From positions 1 through 48,238 of the forward strand of contig WION01000400.1 in the NCBI GenBank assembly GCA_015039365.1: 48,238 nt of DNA, given 5' to 3'. The position numbers were made by a program, and so were the translations under genes. Each line of letters starts with the position of its first letter. The stretch's first letter is position 1. Origin of the DNA: Amanita rubescens (Eukaryota; Basidiomycota; Agaricomycetes; Agaricales; Amanitaceae). The notes beneath the pieces are model-generated. The model worked only from the letters and a program-made list of their open reading frames with translations, searched no databases and was not told the origin of the DNA. This document shows, piece by piece, positions 21,881 to 32,118 of this stretch.

Positions 21881-22495
21881 CTATTTGCGCTTTGAGCTTC
21901 TCGTCTGGCGCTGGCTCGCTCGCACGGCTACGCGCGGGTTGGGTTTCTTGCGCTTCCGCTCTTTCTGCTTCGGGGATGCGTCCGGAGGTGTAAGCGGTCC
22001 CGGTGAGAATGGATCTCGGGGAGGGTTGGTGGTCCTCGGGCGTTTCTGTGCCGTAGGCTGCTGTCCTTGACTCGGAGGCATAGGAGGCGACTGTTGCTGT
22101 TGTTGAGGAGGGGGAGACGGAGGCGACTGTTGCTGTTGTTGTTGAGGAGGCGGAGGCGACTGTTGTTGTTGAGGAGGCGGAGGCGACTGTTGTTGTTGAG
22201 GAGGAGGAGGGGGAGACGGAGGCGACTGTTGCTGTTGTTGAGGAGGAGGCGGAGATGGAGGCGACTGCCCTGGGCACGGCGAGGGGCATCCTTGCTCACG
22301 TTCCACTCCCGAGTCTTGAACTGGTGAAGAGGGGCGCGATTCTTCGTGTTCCGGTTCCTGTTCTGGAGGTGGGGATGGCGCTCGCTCTTGGTTTTGCTGC
22401 CTGCGCACCGGGCGCGGTCGAACCGGGTCAACGTTTAGTGTTTTCTTCCTGTTGGCGCGCGCTGTGAAATAGTCTTCACCGCTCGGCTTGGGCAA
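21881..22495 (-). CDS. Pro/Gln-rich low-complexity protein
   Basis: A 204-codon frame starting MPKPSGEDYFTARANRKKTL, followed by a Pro/Gln region (about residues 70-130) of alternating SPPPP and QQQQ blocks, and a basic end (KERKRKKPNPRVAVRASQRQ). The DNA is an imperfect repeat of a CTGTTGTTGTTGAGGAGG unit, so all frames stay open across it. The unique N- and C-terminal parts favour this strand. The basic tail suggests nucleic-acid binding. It may be an element-borne gene, as it lies inside the 21586-23553 segment. Confidence 0.5.
   Translation of the reverse strand: MPKPSGEDYFTARANRKKTLNVDPVRPRPVRRQQNQERAPSPPPEQEPEHEESRPSSPVQDSGVEREQGCPSPCPGQSPPSPPPPQQQQQSPPSPPPPPQQQQSPPPPQQQQSPPPPQQQQQQSPPSPPPQQQQQSPPMPPSQGQQPTAQKRPRTTNPPRDPFSPGPLTPPDASPKQKERKRKKPNPRVAVRASQRQTRSSKRK
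22060..22265. repeat. Trinucleotide-rich imperfect repeat (Pro/Gln coding)
   Basis: Runs of GTT/GCT and GAGGAGG alternate with GGCGACTG blocks about every 30-40 bases. On the minus strand this encodes QQQQSPPPP units. Copy number is likely variable between strains. Confidence 0.75.
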
Positions 22496-22508
22496 ACGCG
22501 TGATCTAG

Positions 22509-23302
22509 GATCCGAACGACGATGACCGGAGCGCCTACTGGTACGCAAGAGTAATTGGCATCTTTCATGCATACGTACGGCACACGAGTCCTGATGCACT
22601 TTCGAACGAGATACAGAAGATGGATTTCCTTTGGATTCGATGGTATATCCTCAATGCAGCCGGTAATCGTCATCCCGGGTGGAAAACCCGTCGGCTTCCA
22701 CAGTTGAGCTTTGTAGAACCGGAAGATCAAGTTGCGATGTTCGGTTTCCTTGATCCGAACGTTGTGGTACGCGGGATTCACGTTATCCCTGGTTTTGCGC
22801 ATGGCCTTGTAATGCCAGCTGGTGAGCAACCCGAAGACAACGACAACGATAACGACATGGATTACTTTCTCTACTATGTTAATATGTGAGTAACCTAATA
22901 TACTTAACAACTATTTTTTTGAACTGCACCTGTAGTTTCGTTGATCGCGATATGTTTATGCGTTACCGTGGTGGCGGTGTGGGCCATCAGGCCGTACGAG
23001 AGGCAACGAATATGTTCTTGAAAGATAGGCCGCGTGACGAGCTTGAGATGATTGGAAGGGGTGAAGCCCGGGAAGCTGGTGAAGGTGAAGGCGAGGGGGA
23101 GCAGGCAGAACTTGAACCACCATCAGGCACAGCACCAACCAATCTCGAAGATATTCCAGGTGGGGATAAAGTTGTGCACGACGACGACGACGACGACAAG
23201 GACGAAGAGGAAACAGAGAGCGGCAGTGACGACGAAGAGGACTCCGATGAGGGGGACGAGGACGGCGAGGTGGACGACACGTCAAAATACGCCGAACTCT
23301 AG
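22509..23302 (+). pseudogene. C-terminal part of a multi-copy agaricomycete protein (RGGGVGH family)
   Basis: The open frame begins right after a stop at 22506-22508 and reads DPNDDDRSAYWYARVIGIFH, MDFLWIRWYI, WKTRRLPQLSFVE and FGFLDPNVVVRGIHVIPGFA. A 50-nt intron (22886-22935) joins YYVN to IFVDRDMFMRYRGGGVGH. The C-terminus is highly acidic (HDDDDDDKDEEETESGSDDE). These motifs occur in very many agaricomycete genome copies, which I associate with transposable elements; the function is unknown. The N-terminal part is missing: the frame is cut where the opposite-strand Pro/Gln gene starts. The first ATG (22620) would give ~210 residues. Confidence 0.68.
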
Positions 23303-23555
23303 GCCGTTCCACTTTCATTTCTTGCTATCGAAAACTCGTACTTACTCGCTTCCAATTTACTACGGAGTCTTGGATTCTACTCATGGTACATATTATAATG
23401 TAGTGTAATCATCATTGTGTAGTTATAATCTAGCCGGTATATGATTGTACTCGACTTGGGCTAAATCTCGTCTGATCAACTTTGATTAAAATCACTTATA
23501 ATCCAATCGTCCAATTAGATTCTCTTAGCAAGACTTGGGACGTTTTGTTGATGGG

Positions 23556-23890
23556 GGTCAGATGTTAGCATTCCACAAATACGGCGGTCTGTCGGCTGAG
23601 CGATTGTAGCTTCATTCGTAACCCTGAAGTACGTCTTGAACTGTTCCTCGGCTACGCCCTGATCCACGTCTACATCTTTGATTTTCACAGCAACTAAAAA
23701 ACGATCTCCATCGGGTTCAATATTTGCTTTGACCACAAAGAACTCGGGAATCCGGACTTCTCGTCCCTCAACTTGCGAAGCCTTGGCCAAAGCCTGTAAG
23801 AGTCAGGCGATACCTGGTCTTGTGGTGGAATGTCACATTGCACGACCATTTGGGGTATGATCATGAACTATCGCACTTGGGAGGAAAACG
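23556..23890 (-). pseudogene. Broken copy of the 16141-family gene, 5' part
   Basis: Minus strand encodes LAKASQVEGREVRIPEFFV, KIKDVDVDQGVAEEQF and TDRRICGMLTSDP, like residues of the gene at 16141-16709. The homology ends exactly at the inverted end of the 21586-23553 segment. The bases before the LAKAS exon are GTATCGCCTGACTCTTACAG, a donor, branch-like CTGAC and acceptor packed into 20 nt. The 3' remainder lies on the opposite strand at 24028. Confidence 0.72.
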
Positions 23891-24027
23891 ACGGGAGCAC
23901 TAGGCGGTGATGTATATGGACGACTCGCATCCAGCTAGGTTTTTACCTTCGGCGCGCCGCGCGAGATATGCGCCGGTAACTGAAAGTGGTCAGCAAAGCG
24001 GCCAAAATGGGCCCACCCCCGGTAAGC

Positions 24028-24150
24028 TGTAGACGCAACGACTCCTCTACAATTTTTGACGAACAATCAGTTTATCAATTCCTCCGTACCACTGTTGCCG
24101 AAGTTAATTAGGTCTTGCCGTAGATTTGTCACATCATTATGTCTGCGATC
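24028..24150 (+). pseudogene. Broken copy of the 16141-family gene, 3' part
   Basis: Matches 16616-16740 (GACGCAACG, then a tail coding QSVYQFLRTT, AEVN and stop, and the 3' flank). It is in opposite orientation to the 5' part at 23556-23890, so the original gene was split and one half inverted. Confidence 0.68.
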
Positions 24151-25041
24151 AGATGACCTCAGTTCTTGCTGTCAATCTTTTGTTTCAATCATCAGCCTTA
24201 AAGGATTCACTGAATAAGGAAGCACGTATATTGCGCTATTCCCAATACGGCGTACCTGCTGACGTATCAGGTGGAGTCCCAGCCCGTTTTTCATCAGGCA
24301 ATGATGGCATTGATCTGAATTTGTGGTCTAATGAGCATATTGCGTCACTACACATACCTGGCAGAGCGTCACTCTAGGCCACAGAGAGGTAGTATTATCG
24401 ATCGTCATTCTATCATTCAAGTTGCCTGTCTGTTCCATTCATCGATGGAATGGATAGAGCTCGGTGGAGTCTAAAGCCTTGGGTTACGCGAATCCCTGGA
24501 GTAACTAACGATATACCCTTCCAGGAAACACGACGCACACGTTCATTATTCTACCTGTCAAGAAATGTTGTACATCATAACGAGACTTTCGCATCATCAA
24601 GGCATGTGTCCGACTTTCGGCAGTGCTAGAACGCTATAACGTCAGAAATGGCTAGCATTGGGTTAGCAAATCGGTAAGGTAGCTACCACAGTATCGCCAA
24701 AAACCACCGAAAAATCGCTTGAAAACGTCTGCGGTCCTTGCTGTCAATGTCTTAATTTCTTGCTTTTTTTGCTAATTCCTGAAATTAGGATTTGGACTCT
24801 TCGAACACGAACCGATTAGAAGCTGTCCCTTGATATATTTCATAAAACATTACCTATACGCGGGTGCCGATGACAATTTCTGGATGACAGTAGCCTCCGC
24901 AGGAAACGTATAAATATAAGAGGTTGGCACCGGAATCGCCATCCACATCTGCGGATCCCAACGAGTTAGTGAAACAATAGAGGTAAGACCAAAGTTCACT
25001 AGCTTACGACTTAACGACAATCAAACCGTTAGAGTCTGGAT
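24151..25041. other. Spacer with the promoter of the 25042 gene
   Basis: A short relic frame (24126-24377) ends early. No gene otherwise. CGTATAAATATAAGAGG near 24909 is a good TATA box ~130 bases before the start at 25042. Confidence 0.45.
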
Positions 25042-25398
25042 ATGTCACAGGCAGCCACAGGTGTAATCTACGGCCGGGGTAGCTCACTCTCTGGCAACTT
25101 CAACGTTCATGCCCAACCGGTGCAACTTTCGGGCTCGTTCGGCCCACCCACCATACCATTCACAGCTCAAGTGGTTTTGCAATATGAGGAGCCCGGCGAT
25201 TTGTATGGACCGTACATAATCTCCCAGGGCAGCCAAATTGGCCCAAACACCATCACTCTCATTCTTATCAGCCCCGACCGTAGCAGAACGTTGCGAATAT
25301 CCGGCCAGCTCAGTTCGGCCGCCCCCGTAACCCAATTGTCTGGACAGGTCCTTTTTGTTGGATATGGATTTGATTCGAGTGAACATGGAGAATCATAG
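25042..25398 (+). CDS. Small Gly/Ser-rich, beta-strand-rich protein of unknown family
   Basis: A single-exon frame of 118 residues starting MSQAATGVIYGRGSSLSGNF. Alternating polar and hydrophobic residues recur around SGNFNV, LSGSFGPP, ISGQLSS and LSGQVLFVGYG, each a likely strand pair, suggesting a small all-beta fold. No signal peptide and no Cys are visible. A TATA box ~130 bases upstream supports expression. I do not recognise the family. Confidence 0.6.
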   Translation: MSQAATGVIYGRGSSLSGNFNVHAQPVQLSGSFGPPTIPFTAQVVLQYEEPGDLYGPYIISQGSQIGPNTITLILISPDRSRTLRISGQLSSAAPVTQLSGQVLFVGYGFDSSEHGES

Positions 25399-26194
25399 GG
25401 GTTGTAATGCAAGGGGACGTTGCGCGTGTATTGCAGCAGTGAATATATGCATGTTGTCGAATGTGTAATAGTGAATCGAGGCTTGTGTTGGTTTGATCTC
25501 TAGATGTGTCGTCCAACCTTCTCCCAAACGATCTGAATTACGACGATATTGAGTAGACAGTAACCTTGAACGCGTGCAACGTTCCAACGTGCTCTGGGCT
25601 TCGGAAACCGCCTGTCGTTCCGCATTCCGATCGCTCTACTAGCCAACCGTAACATCACCACATCTTCACGGATATTGCTCGCCAATTATTTCCTTCGACG
25701 CCTGTATCGTCTCAAACACACCTTCCGCTGGGAGCAATCGGCAGTTGAATAGTAATGGGCGCGCGCAGTCCAGAAATTTAGCTGGTTTCCTCCCCCCTGT
25801 TGTTTGGTTGCTTCTCAGGATGTTCCTCGATGGCCATCTGCAGACCGGGGTTGGAAAGAGCGGGACTTGCAGCTATCGATAGTGAAGCAGTCTGGTTGGC
25901 GGAGGTTCGGACGCGTGATACGACAAATTGGACTTTTTGTCCATCTCCTTTAGCTAATCCCGGGGCGAATGAGACTCTGGGGTCGCATATAATCCGCCGT
26001 TCCGGCAGCTCATCGCTTATTTACAGGGTCGTGTCCCATCCACAATACACGACTCGGTCAGACCCTGTATGCAGCATTGAGACGCAAATGGGCGGCTAGG
26101 CGATACGCAAGGTGAGCGGGAAATGGGTGTGATGGAGAAAGGATGCGTTTATCTTGGCCGAATTCGTACACATGGGGACTAGCGTTTCACTATC
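25399..26194. other. Spacer with no supported gene
   Basis: Several overlapping frames of 60-100 codons on both strands, none with a domain, intron pattern or repeat. I see nothing to annotate. Confidence 0.35.
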
Positions 26195-26439
26195 TTGTTA
26201 AATCCCTTGTGCGCTTCAGAACCTGTTCTAGCCGAAACGGCCGCCGCCGACATCAATACAAGTGGAAAAGAAGAGAGACGGTATCGAACAATCGCCCAAT
26301 TTTATTTAAACAGGAATTCGGTTAGATTAAAGCGGTTAAGTCGGCAGGGAAAGGTAAGATGTTTTAAGTCTCGCATATGTAGAGGGCAGTGGTTACTGGT
26401 CGAACGGTTGAGCATCTTCATGATCCGTAATAATAAGGA

Positions 26440-26447
26440 GGTAATGC
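26440..26447. repeat. Target-site duplication, left copy
   Basis: GGTAATGC, repeated at 28004-28011 immediately outside the other end of the element. Eight bases is the hallmark of hAT-type insertion. Confidence 0.88.
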
Positions 26448-28003
26448 AGGACCCCCGAAAACCCCCCTTAGATGCCTGAGGCGGCCCCTACCCAAATTTG
26501 CGGTTTTTTACCCAAGGAAAATCTCAAGATTTTTATCCTTTTTCCTCAGGCCTGCGGCGCGTCACGCCGCAGCCCTGTTTTTTATCCCCGATCCCAGCTC
26601 AGGCCTACCTGCGGTAGTGCTGGGCCGTTTTTTATCCTCTGGATGGCTCAGGCCCCCCTACGCTTCAGAACGACGATGTGCATTCTCTACTTAACTCCTA
26701 GATACTAATCTGTACCTTTGGAACAATTCAACATAGTGATTTCCCTCGTACAAAGTAGTGAAACCCGCCCCAAGACTATTCCTCCAACTCCAACTCATTT
26801 TGTGTCAATCTCTTTCTATTTCTGAGACTGCCGGAGTGAATCCGAGTGATGGTAGTCAGCTTCGTCTTGAGAATTTTGAACATATGAAAGTCATCTGGCA
26901 AGATCTTGAGACCAGTTTCCGAGATCTGGGGCACATGCTTGAGTGTGTAGAGGAAATGACTAGAAGGAATCGTGTCGAAGCACTTCAACAATGGAAATGT
27001 ATGTGAAGGGGGCTTATCGGAGAACTGGATCCCGAAGTGATGTTCATAGATTTGTACGGTGATGTACGATGCAGCCGTGATTGCTGGGACAGAAGGTAGG
27101 AGTGTGCGCCTTTGTTGCCTCCGCTCTTCGAATAGATGGCCAGGACTTGTTATTGGTCAATTTCTACAGCTTAAGACGAACATCACCTGCTTTACCTTTG
27201 CCAATCGTGATCCCGATCTCCTTGTTAGACGACAGAATGAATCCAGATTCCAAACGTGGTAGCTTGTACAATGTAAAATTGATACAGAATTTATTCGAGC
27301 ATCGCCTAGCTCAATGATAGGGAGGTCGTAAGTCCTGAATAATTCTTGTCGACGCTTGAGTGCCTGGAGCAATGGGATGAGACGATACCCGGAAGCGAAG
27401 TAGCGCCTGAGTTGCAAACCTTTGTCCATGCTGTCTTTGCGGCAGCAGCAGCATTTGCAGAGTTCCCGGCATTGGGGGCATCTGCGTCGATGCTGTCCCA
27501 CGCCGCCGCATTCTTCCAACGAGCTGCCCTTTCTAGTCCTGTGCCTACTCCTTTCCGTTGGCGTTCCGAGAGAGCTGAAGCGTCAGGTGCTAATGATTGG
27601 GTTGTAGTACTGGTACGTGTTCCTTTGGCTGCTTGTTCCGTTTGGTGAGAGAATCGCAGATGTAGACATGGCGATTTGACGCTGCACGAGCACTACAGTT
27701 TGAAAGTATTACCTTGACATTAGGAACTACTGTAAATGTCTAGTATTTAGTCTAATGGTTAACAACTAAATTAATATTTGGTCGTTCATAGGTTCGAGTC
27801 CCGCGAATGACGATTTTTATCCTACACTTGACTCAGGCCAGCTCAGGCCCACCGTCAACCTGTATTTTTTATCCTCAAAAATACCCAAGCATACGGCCAA
27901 AATAGCCCAAATTTTTATCCTTTCCCGCATCAGGCCTTAAAAAATTTCCCGAGGTTTTTATCCTCTCGCGCCTCAAGCATCTAGGGGGGTTTTCGGGGGT
28001 CCT
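26448..28003. mobile_element. hAT-like non-autonomous DNA transposon, 1556 bp
   Basis: Ends are inverted repeats beginning AGGACCCCCGAAAACCCCCC (left) and nearly identical on the minus strand at the right end, extending ~35 bases with GATGC-TGAGGCG. Both ends hold repeated motifs of TTTTTATCC followed by TCAGGCC: near 26528, 26576 and 26625 on the left and 27810, 27864, 27910 and 27953 on the right, all in the same orientation. Subterminal motif clusters are binding sites for hAT transposases. The interior has no transposase, only short frames (for example one encoding LRLENFEHMKVIWQDLETSF at 26850-26910), so movement would need an enzyme supplied from elsewhere. The 8 bp flanking duplication is perfect, which suggests recent insertion. 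Confidence 0.87.
27740..27812 (+). other. Degenerate tRNA-like/SINE-like segment inside the transposon
   Basis: TAGTCTAATGGTTA resembles a Pol III A box and GGTTCGAGTCC is a perfect B box 35-40 bases later, followed by a T run. The arms do not fold into a complete cloverleaf, so it is not called a functional tRNA. Confidence 0.4.
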
Positions 28004-28011
28004 GGTAATGC
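28004..28011. repeat. Target-site duplication, right copy
   Basis: GGTAATGC, identical to 26440-26447. Confidence 0.88.
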
Positions 28012-28869
28012 TCGCGGATCTCTTTCTCACACGGCAAGGACAGGGGCCACGGACCACGGTTGCGGGAGCATACGCGGGCATTCAACCGTCCAGCATGGCC
28101 ATCACCGTGACCAACCTACACGATTTCCTAGCGGAACATGCGACCCTCAACCTGATGAAGATCAATAGGCTGTCGACACCACAGACATATCTCTCCTTTT
28201 ACTCGAGAGGGAAAGTCAAACACGCTGTGGGAGTGGGAGACAATACCCTTGTTCAGGAACTCTGCAGTGCTCTCGAGAACATCCACGGAGACACCCTTTT
28301 GGTAGCGGATCAACTCCTAGCGCAGTTTTCACCTAGGATACAGTTTAGTGCGCTTCGATTGGACAGAGAATCCAAGCGAAAAAATTGTAAGTGTTTTTTT
28401 AGTTCTTCATTCTCGGCCCAGAAATTCGGGCTGATCTTTGGAACAGAGTCGGAGGTTGTTGGACAAACGCGTCCTTAGCGGACTGTCTATGGATATATGG
28501 TGGATACCACTTTCGGGCAAAATTAGAAAAAAGCTCCGCGTTGTACAAATGGACGGCGAGGACGAGGTTCTCGTGCAAAATCCCCATCGATCATGAAGAA
28601 AGTTGATGAGATGTTACCGCCGCGCGGTATCGAGTGTGGGCTCGCCATCAATCTTTGGTGCCGAAAATTCTTGCAAAGGTGAGTACGCTGTTTTCGTCAC
28701 CTGCAGCGCTGGCGTTAAAGAAATACATGTAGGCTGCAAATGTATTTGGTTCTATGACGAATGGAATGGCTTTTTCTTACCTGCCATAATTACTGGATTG
28801 TGTTACCAGCCCTTTCCCCAATGATCAGCATTGAAGGCTCATCGGTGTTCTTTCGAGCACCCGTCGGCG

Positions 28870-29775
28870 CCATCTTGTCCAAGGCTTCTGTCGAGTCTGC
28901 CGAATTCTAAGAAATGGCGAAGGATCCTCCGAATACCCGTAACCACCACCGCGCTGGCCAGGAGAAGGCCGAGTCCAGGCTAATGGTTCGTCCATACCTC
29001 CTATCGCATGTCATTTTCCTTGTTCATTTACTCTTAGGTCACCTCGTCCTCCCAAAACTCGTGAATCCTTCCAAGTTTGGAAGCATCTCCACCCCTTCTC
29101 GAACAATATACTTGCCTCTCCGCAGTGCGCCAATAATGGGAAACAGCGCCTGTGACTAACCCACTTTGTAGGGTCCAGGTCGACCGGCAATGCTTGGCAA
29201 TGTCGCTTTGATGACACCGTTGACTTGTTCATCGCCAAGATTGTCGAGGTGCTACGCCGTGCTGACGCAGACATATACTTACCTTGAAGAGGGCATACCA
29301 ATCTTATCAATTACGATCGTATCGCTCCTCGCTGCGATGGTGCATTCGAAGGCGATGTTGTAGACGTTCTCTTTCTCGATTTATGTGATGGCCTATTGAA
29401 TGAGTGGAGAGCTTAGCGATCCTGAGTGGTAAGCGGTAGCAATCATGCCGAAGTAATTGCTCTCATTGACGATCATGATTTCCTGCAGATCTCAAGTATA
29501 TAAGTTGGTACCGGACCATCGTATTGGGATAGTTCATGAAGACCTTGAACCCCGGAATATCGCGCCTGCTCGTGAAGGTGGGTTCTACCTCATTGATTTT
29601 TCGGAGAGTAGGAGGCATGTCTGCAAGGAGAGCAAGGTATGATATATGACAACTTTATTCTCTTGGTCGCTTACATGTGAATTAGGTCAGCAAACTGGAC
29701 ACTCAACCTACTTCGTAATGTGTTCCTAACTGCAAACATTGCGAAACTGCTTGTGGAAACGACGGCCCCTTCAAG
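28870..29775 (+). pseudogene. Degenerate kinase-like gene
   Basis: Readable exons occur in order: PRPPKTRESFQVWKHLHPFS (near 29045), STGNAWQCRFDDTVDLFIAK and IVEVLRRADADIYL (29175-29280), HTNLINYDRIAPRCDGAFEG and DVVDVLFLDLCDGLLNEW (29298-29412), then GIVHEDLEPRNIAPAREGGF, YLIDFSES and ending CKESK (29515-29638). HEDLEPRN and LIDF correspond to the catalytic loop and metal-binding Asp of protein kinase-like or aminoglycoside phosphotransferase folds; the layout matches a common basidiomycete kinase-like family. Frame changes near 29412 and the lack of a clear start suggest a decayed gene, although unusual splicing could rescue part of it. It is not close to the FunK1 copies in sequence. Confidence 0.55.
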
Positions 29776-30251
29776 ATGATCCTATAAATTCGGGGTGAGG
29801 GTGTTGAACGGTGACCGGTGACCGGTGTGCGTAATTGGGAAGATGCATAGGCAGATGACGCTGGGGGTTTCACGTGGAGATGATGTGGGACCGTTCTATA
29901 TTTTTTTGCTTCCCTCACCCTGACGATATGTCAATGACTCTTGCAGCTATCGATTATGTAACTCAAACCCAAGACGTTTCCCCTGTTAAAAACGCCACAA
30001 ACATGCAATGTGATACCGCAACAGGATTAGATCAAGGTCACACCCGCACGTCATCGATCCGCCACACTGGCGCTTTCGTCACACGGTAAATCATGTGGAC
30101 CAATGCGCCAACGTAACGTCGGTAGCATCCAAATATCGGTTCTCAGGATTGTCAGAGGTAAATACGCAACAATAGAGATTTCATTTCTTACTAAAGGGCA
30201 GGCGGCGAATCGCCGCTTTATGTCGGGAATCCGCCTCACCATCCTTAAAAC
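29776..30251. other. Intergenic before the DUF6534 gene
   Basis: No supported gene. A tandem GGTGACC(GG) doublet sits near 29811-29825. Confidence 0.35.
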
Positions 30252-32118
30252 ATGACCTACCTTGATACCACGCTAGGAGCTACTTTTGTCGGTAATGTGA
30301 TCGCGGGTTGGTGAGTCCCAATCACTCTTACCCTATTTGCTCATAACTGATAAATGTATCACCAGCCTGTATGGTATTGCGTCCATCCAAGCGTATACTT
30401 ATTTTAGAGGAAAACCTACCGACTCTATTATGTTTCGATCATTGGTTAGTTTTCGAGGAATAATATCGTATGCTTCTAACACATTTATAGTTATTTCTTG
30501 TATGGTAAACTACCTCCGTGCAAACCGCAAGTGGTATCGCATTAATACCGTCAATCAAAGGCTGGCAGATACCGCCCAATTAATTTTCGTCACTCATGCC
30601 CTGTATTACTATATGGTCACCAACTACGATAATCCCCTTGCATTATTGTACCCGAATTGGTACGTGTTGGATAGTGATATTATTGACAACGTTCTGACTT
30701 CGCCGATCAAGGAGCATTCTCGTAAGATTTGTCATTGCTAACCAATATACTACGCCTCAACTATCCGCTCAAAGTTGCAGGTTCTCGCTACGGTTAGTCT
30801 CCATGTTCCATCGCTCAGCGCTCAGCTCTGACTGATGGAGTTATCAGTGCATAAGTGGTTTCATTGTCCGGGGGTAGGTCTCAATTTTCAACTACCGTGA
30901 TATAAATTCCGAGGAATGCTACAGTGTCTTCACCAGGCGCATATGGTTATGTAAGTTTATTGGTCACAATGCTCATGTGCTCTTTATCACGTTTCGTAGT
31001 TACGCGCCGAAATTATCTTCTAGCTGGAGTCATCGTGCGTGGACCTCTTGCGAATCGTTGCCCAGCCTTTCTCACGACGAACAATAGGCACTTGCGTCAC
31101 TTTCCGCATTCAGTGAGTGTCGTGACTAATGTTCCTTGTTCCTGCCTAATGGCGAGTCGCCTAGTTTTTGGCTTTGGTAAGCACTTGACAGATTGAAACA
31201 GCCGCGTTTGCTCATCACGCGTGAAGTATTTACCATCAGCGGGTTCGTATCCTCGTTTGGAATTGATCGTCGCGTCAATCAACTAGCTTGACAGCTTTTC
31301 CGTCGACTCGTTTGCCAAATTGCCGAAGATCTCCGTAAGTGGACTATTTGCTGTGTTCCTCACGTCTAGACTTAGAATTGGCATATAGTATCTTTTGTAT
31401 GCTGCCTTTGCCAGCGCCGTGGCATCGGATGTTTTGATTGCGACGTCTCTCTGTGTGTCTTTATCGAAGCGTCGAACTGGCTTCAAACGGTACGTAGTAA
31501 CGTTCCCAAGTCTGGAAGCGGAGCATAAGACAATTTCCAGGATGGACTCACTTCTTAACGTGTTGATGCTCTATGCAATAAACAGCGGTACGTTCCTGTG
31601 CTTCTGGCGCAGTTTCCCTGCCAACTCACGTGAAACCATCCATTCAATCAAGGTTTGCTGACTAGGTGAGTTCATTCATTCACCTGCCAGATAATCGGTG
31701 AACCTTTTGACAGCCTGTGCTCCATTGGGTCCTTAGTCACTTACGCCGTTTGGCCAACGGAATTCACATTCATTGCCGTATTCTTCTCACAGAGTAAATG
31801 TAGGCCAATTCAGTCCCGGTCCTGGATCTTAGTCATTTAACTGCAGAAACAGTGTATACCATTAGTCTCTTCGCGTCAATCAACAACCGAGAACACTTAA
31901 GAGAGAAGATTGTGGGATTGGAAGACATCCCGTTCTCTCTGCCTACAAAGTTCAGCGGATTCCAAGAAGACGACCCCACGAAAACAATTCAGGTATATCA
32001 CTCTTTGTATCTGCTGGTCTGAATTGTTGCTGAGTTCAACAAGTCCGTGATGGTTACCATAGAACGCATGGTCGAGGTTGAAGGAACAGATGAACCCTTG
32101 AGAATACTTCGGATTTGA
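30252..32118 (+). CDS. DUF6534-type multi-pass membrane protein
   Basis: Many small exons: 30252-30310, 30366-30444, 30491-30504, 30561-30659, 30712-30721, 30775-30792, 30848-30873, 30925-30950, 31000-31034, [unresolved 31035-31286], 31287-31334, 31389-31489, 31541-31587, 31653-31665, 31714-31799, 31853-31992, 32044-32118. Joined text includes MTYLDTTLGATFVGNVIAGC, SIQAYTYFRGKP, DTAQLIFVTHALYYYMVTNY, RNYLLAGVI, SDVLIATSLC, RMDSLLNVLMLYAINSGLLT, SLCSIGSLVTYAVWPTEF and SKLYTISLFASINNREHLRE. This is the basidiomycete DUF6533/DUF6534-like family of about seven helices, of unknown function and usually present in tens of copies per genome. The C-terminus is EGTDEPLRILRI. The exon(s) for one helix between 31035 and 31286 could not be resolved, so an inactivating change there is possible. 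Confidence 0.8.

Larger units (their letters stand above)
21586..23553. mobile_element. Candidate insertion with ~15 bp inverted ends
   Basis: The left end reads CATCAACAAAAGGTC (21586-21600). The right end, on the minus strand, reads CATCAACAAAACGTC (23553-23539): 14 of 15 bases match. The 200-300 bases inside each end are AT-rich and full of GATTAnAAT/TTCTAATC motifs, unlike the GC-richer centre. The right end interrupts a copy of the gene family at 16141 exactly where the sequences diverge. A target-site duplication is not clear, so the class is undetermined. Confidence 0.55.
26195..28480 (+). pseudogene. Unrecognised gene split by a DNA transposon
   Basis: Left of the insertion the frame reads SEPVLAETAAADINTSGK and, just before it, VERLSIFMIRNNKEVM. 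Right of it, from 28012, the same phase reads LADLFLTRQGQGPRTTVAGA, MAITVTNLHDFLAEHATLNL and VGDNTLVQELCSALENIHGD. Removing the element and one copy of the 8 bp duplication leaves an uninterrupted frame across the join, so the target was an exon. Beyond ~28385 a donor-like GTAAGTG and a second open stretch (WNRVGGCWTNASLADCLWIY) follow. I do not recognise the family. Confidence 0.55.

Noticed and set aside
22067..22327. Arg/Leu-rich plus-strand frame across the trinucleotide repeat
   Set aside because: It is the complement of the Pro/Gln repeat and stays open only because the repeat lacks stops in all frames.
22476..22910. 144-codon minus-strand frame
   Set aside because: Opposite strand of the clearly coding RGGGVGH-family exon (motifs WYARVIGIFH and FGFLDP on the plus strand).
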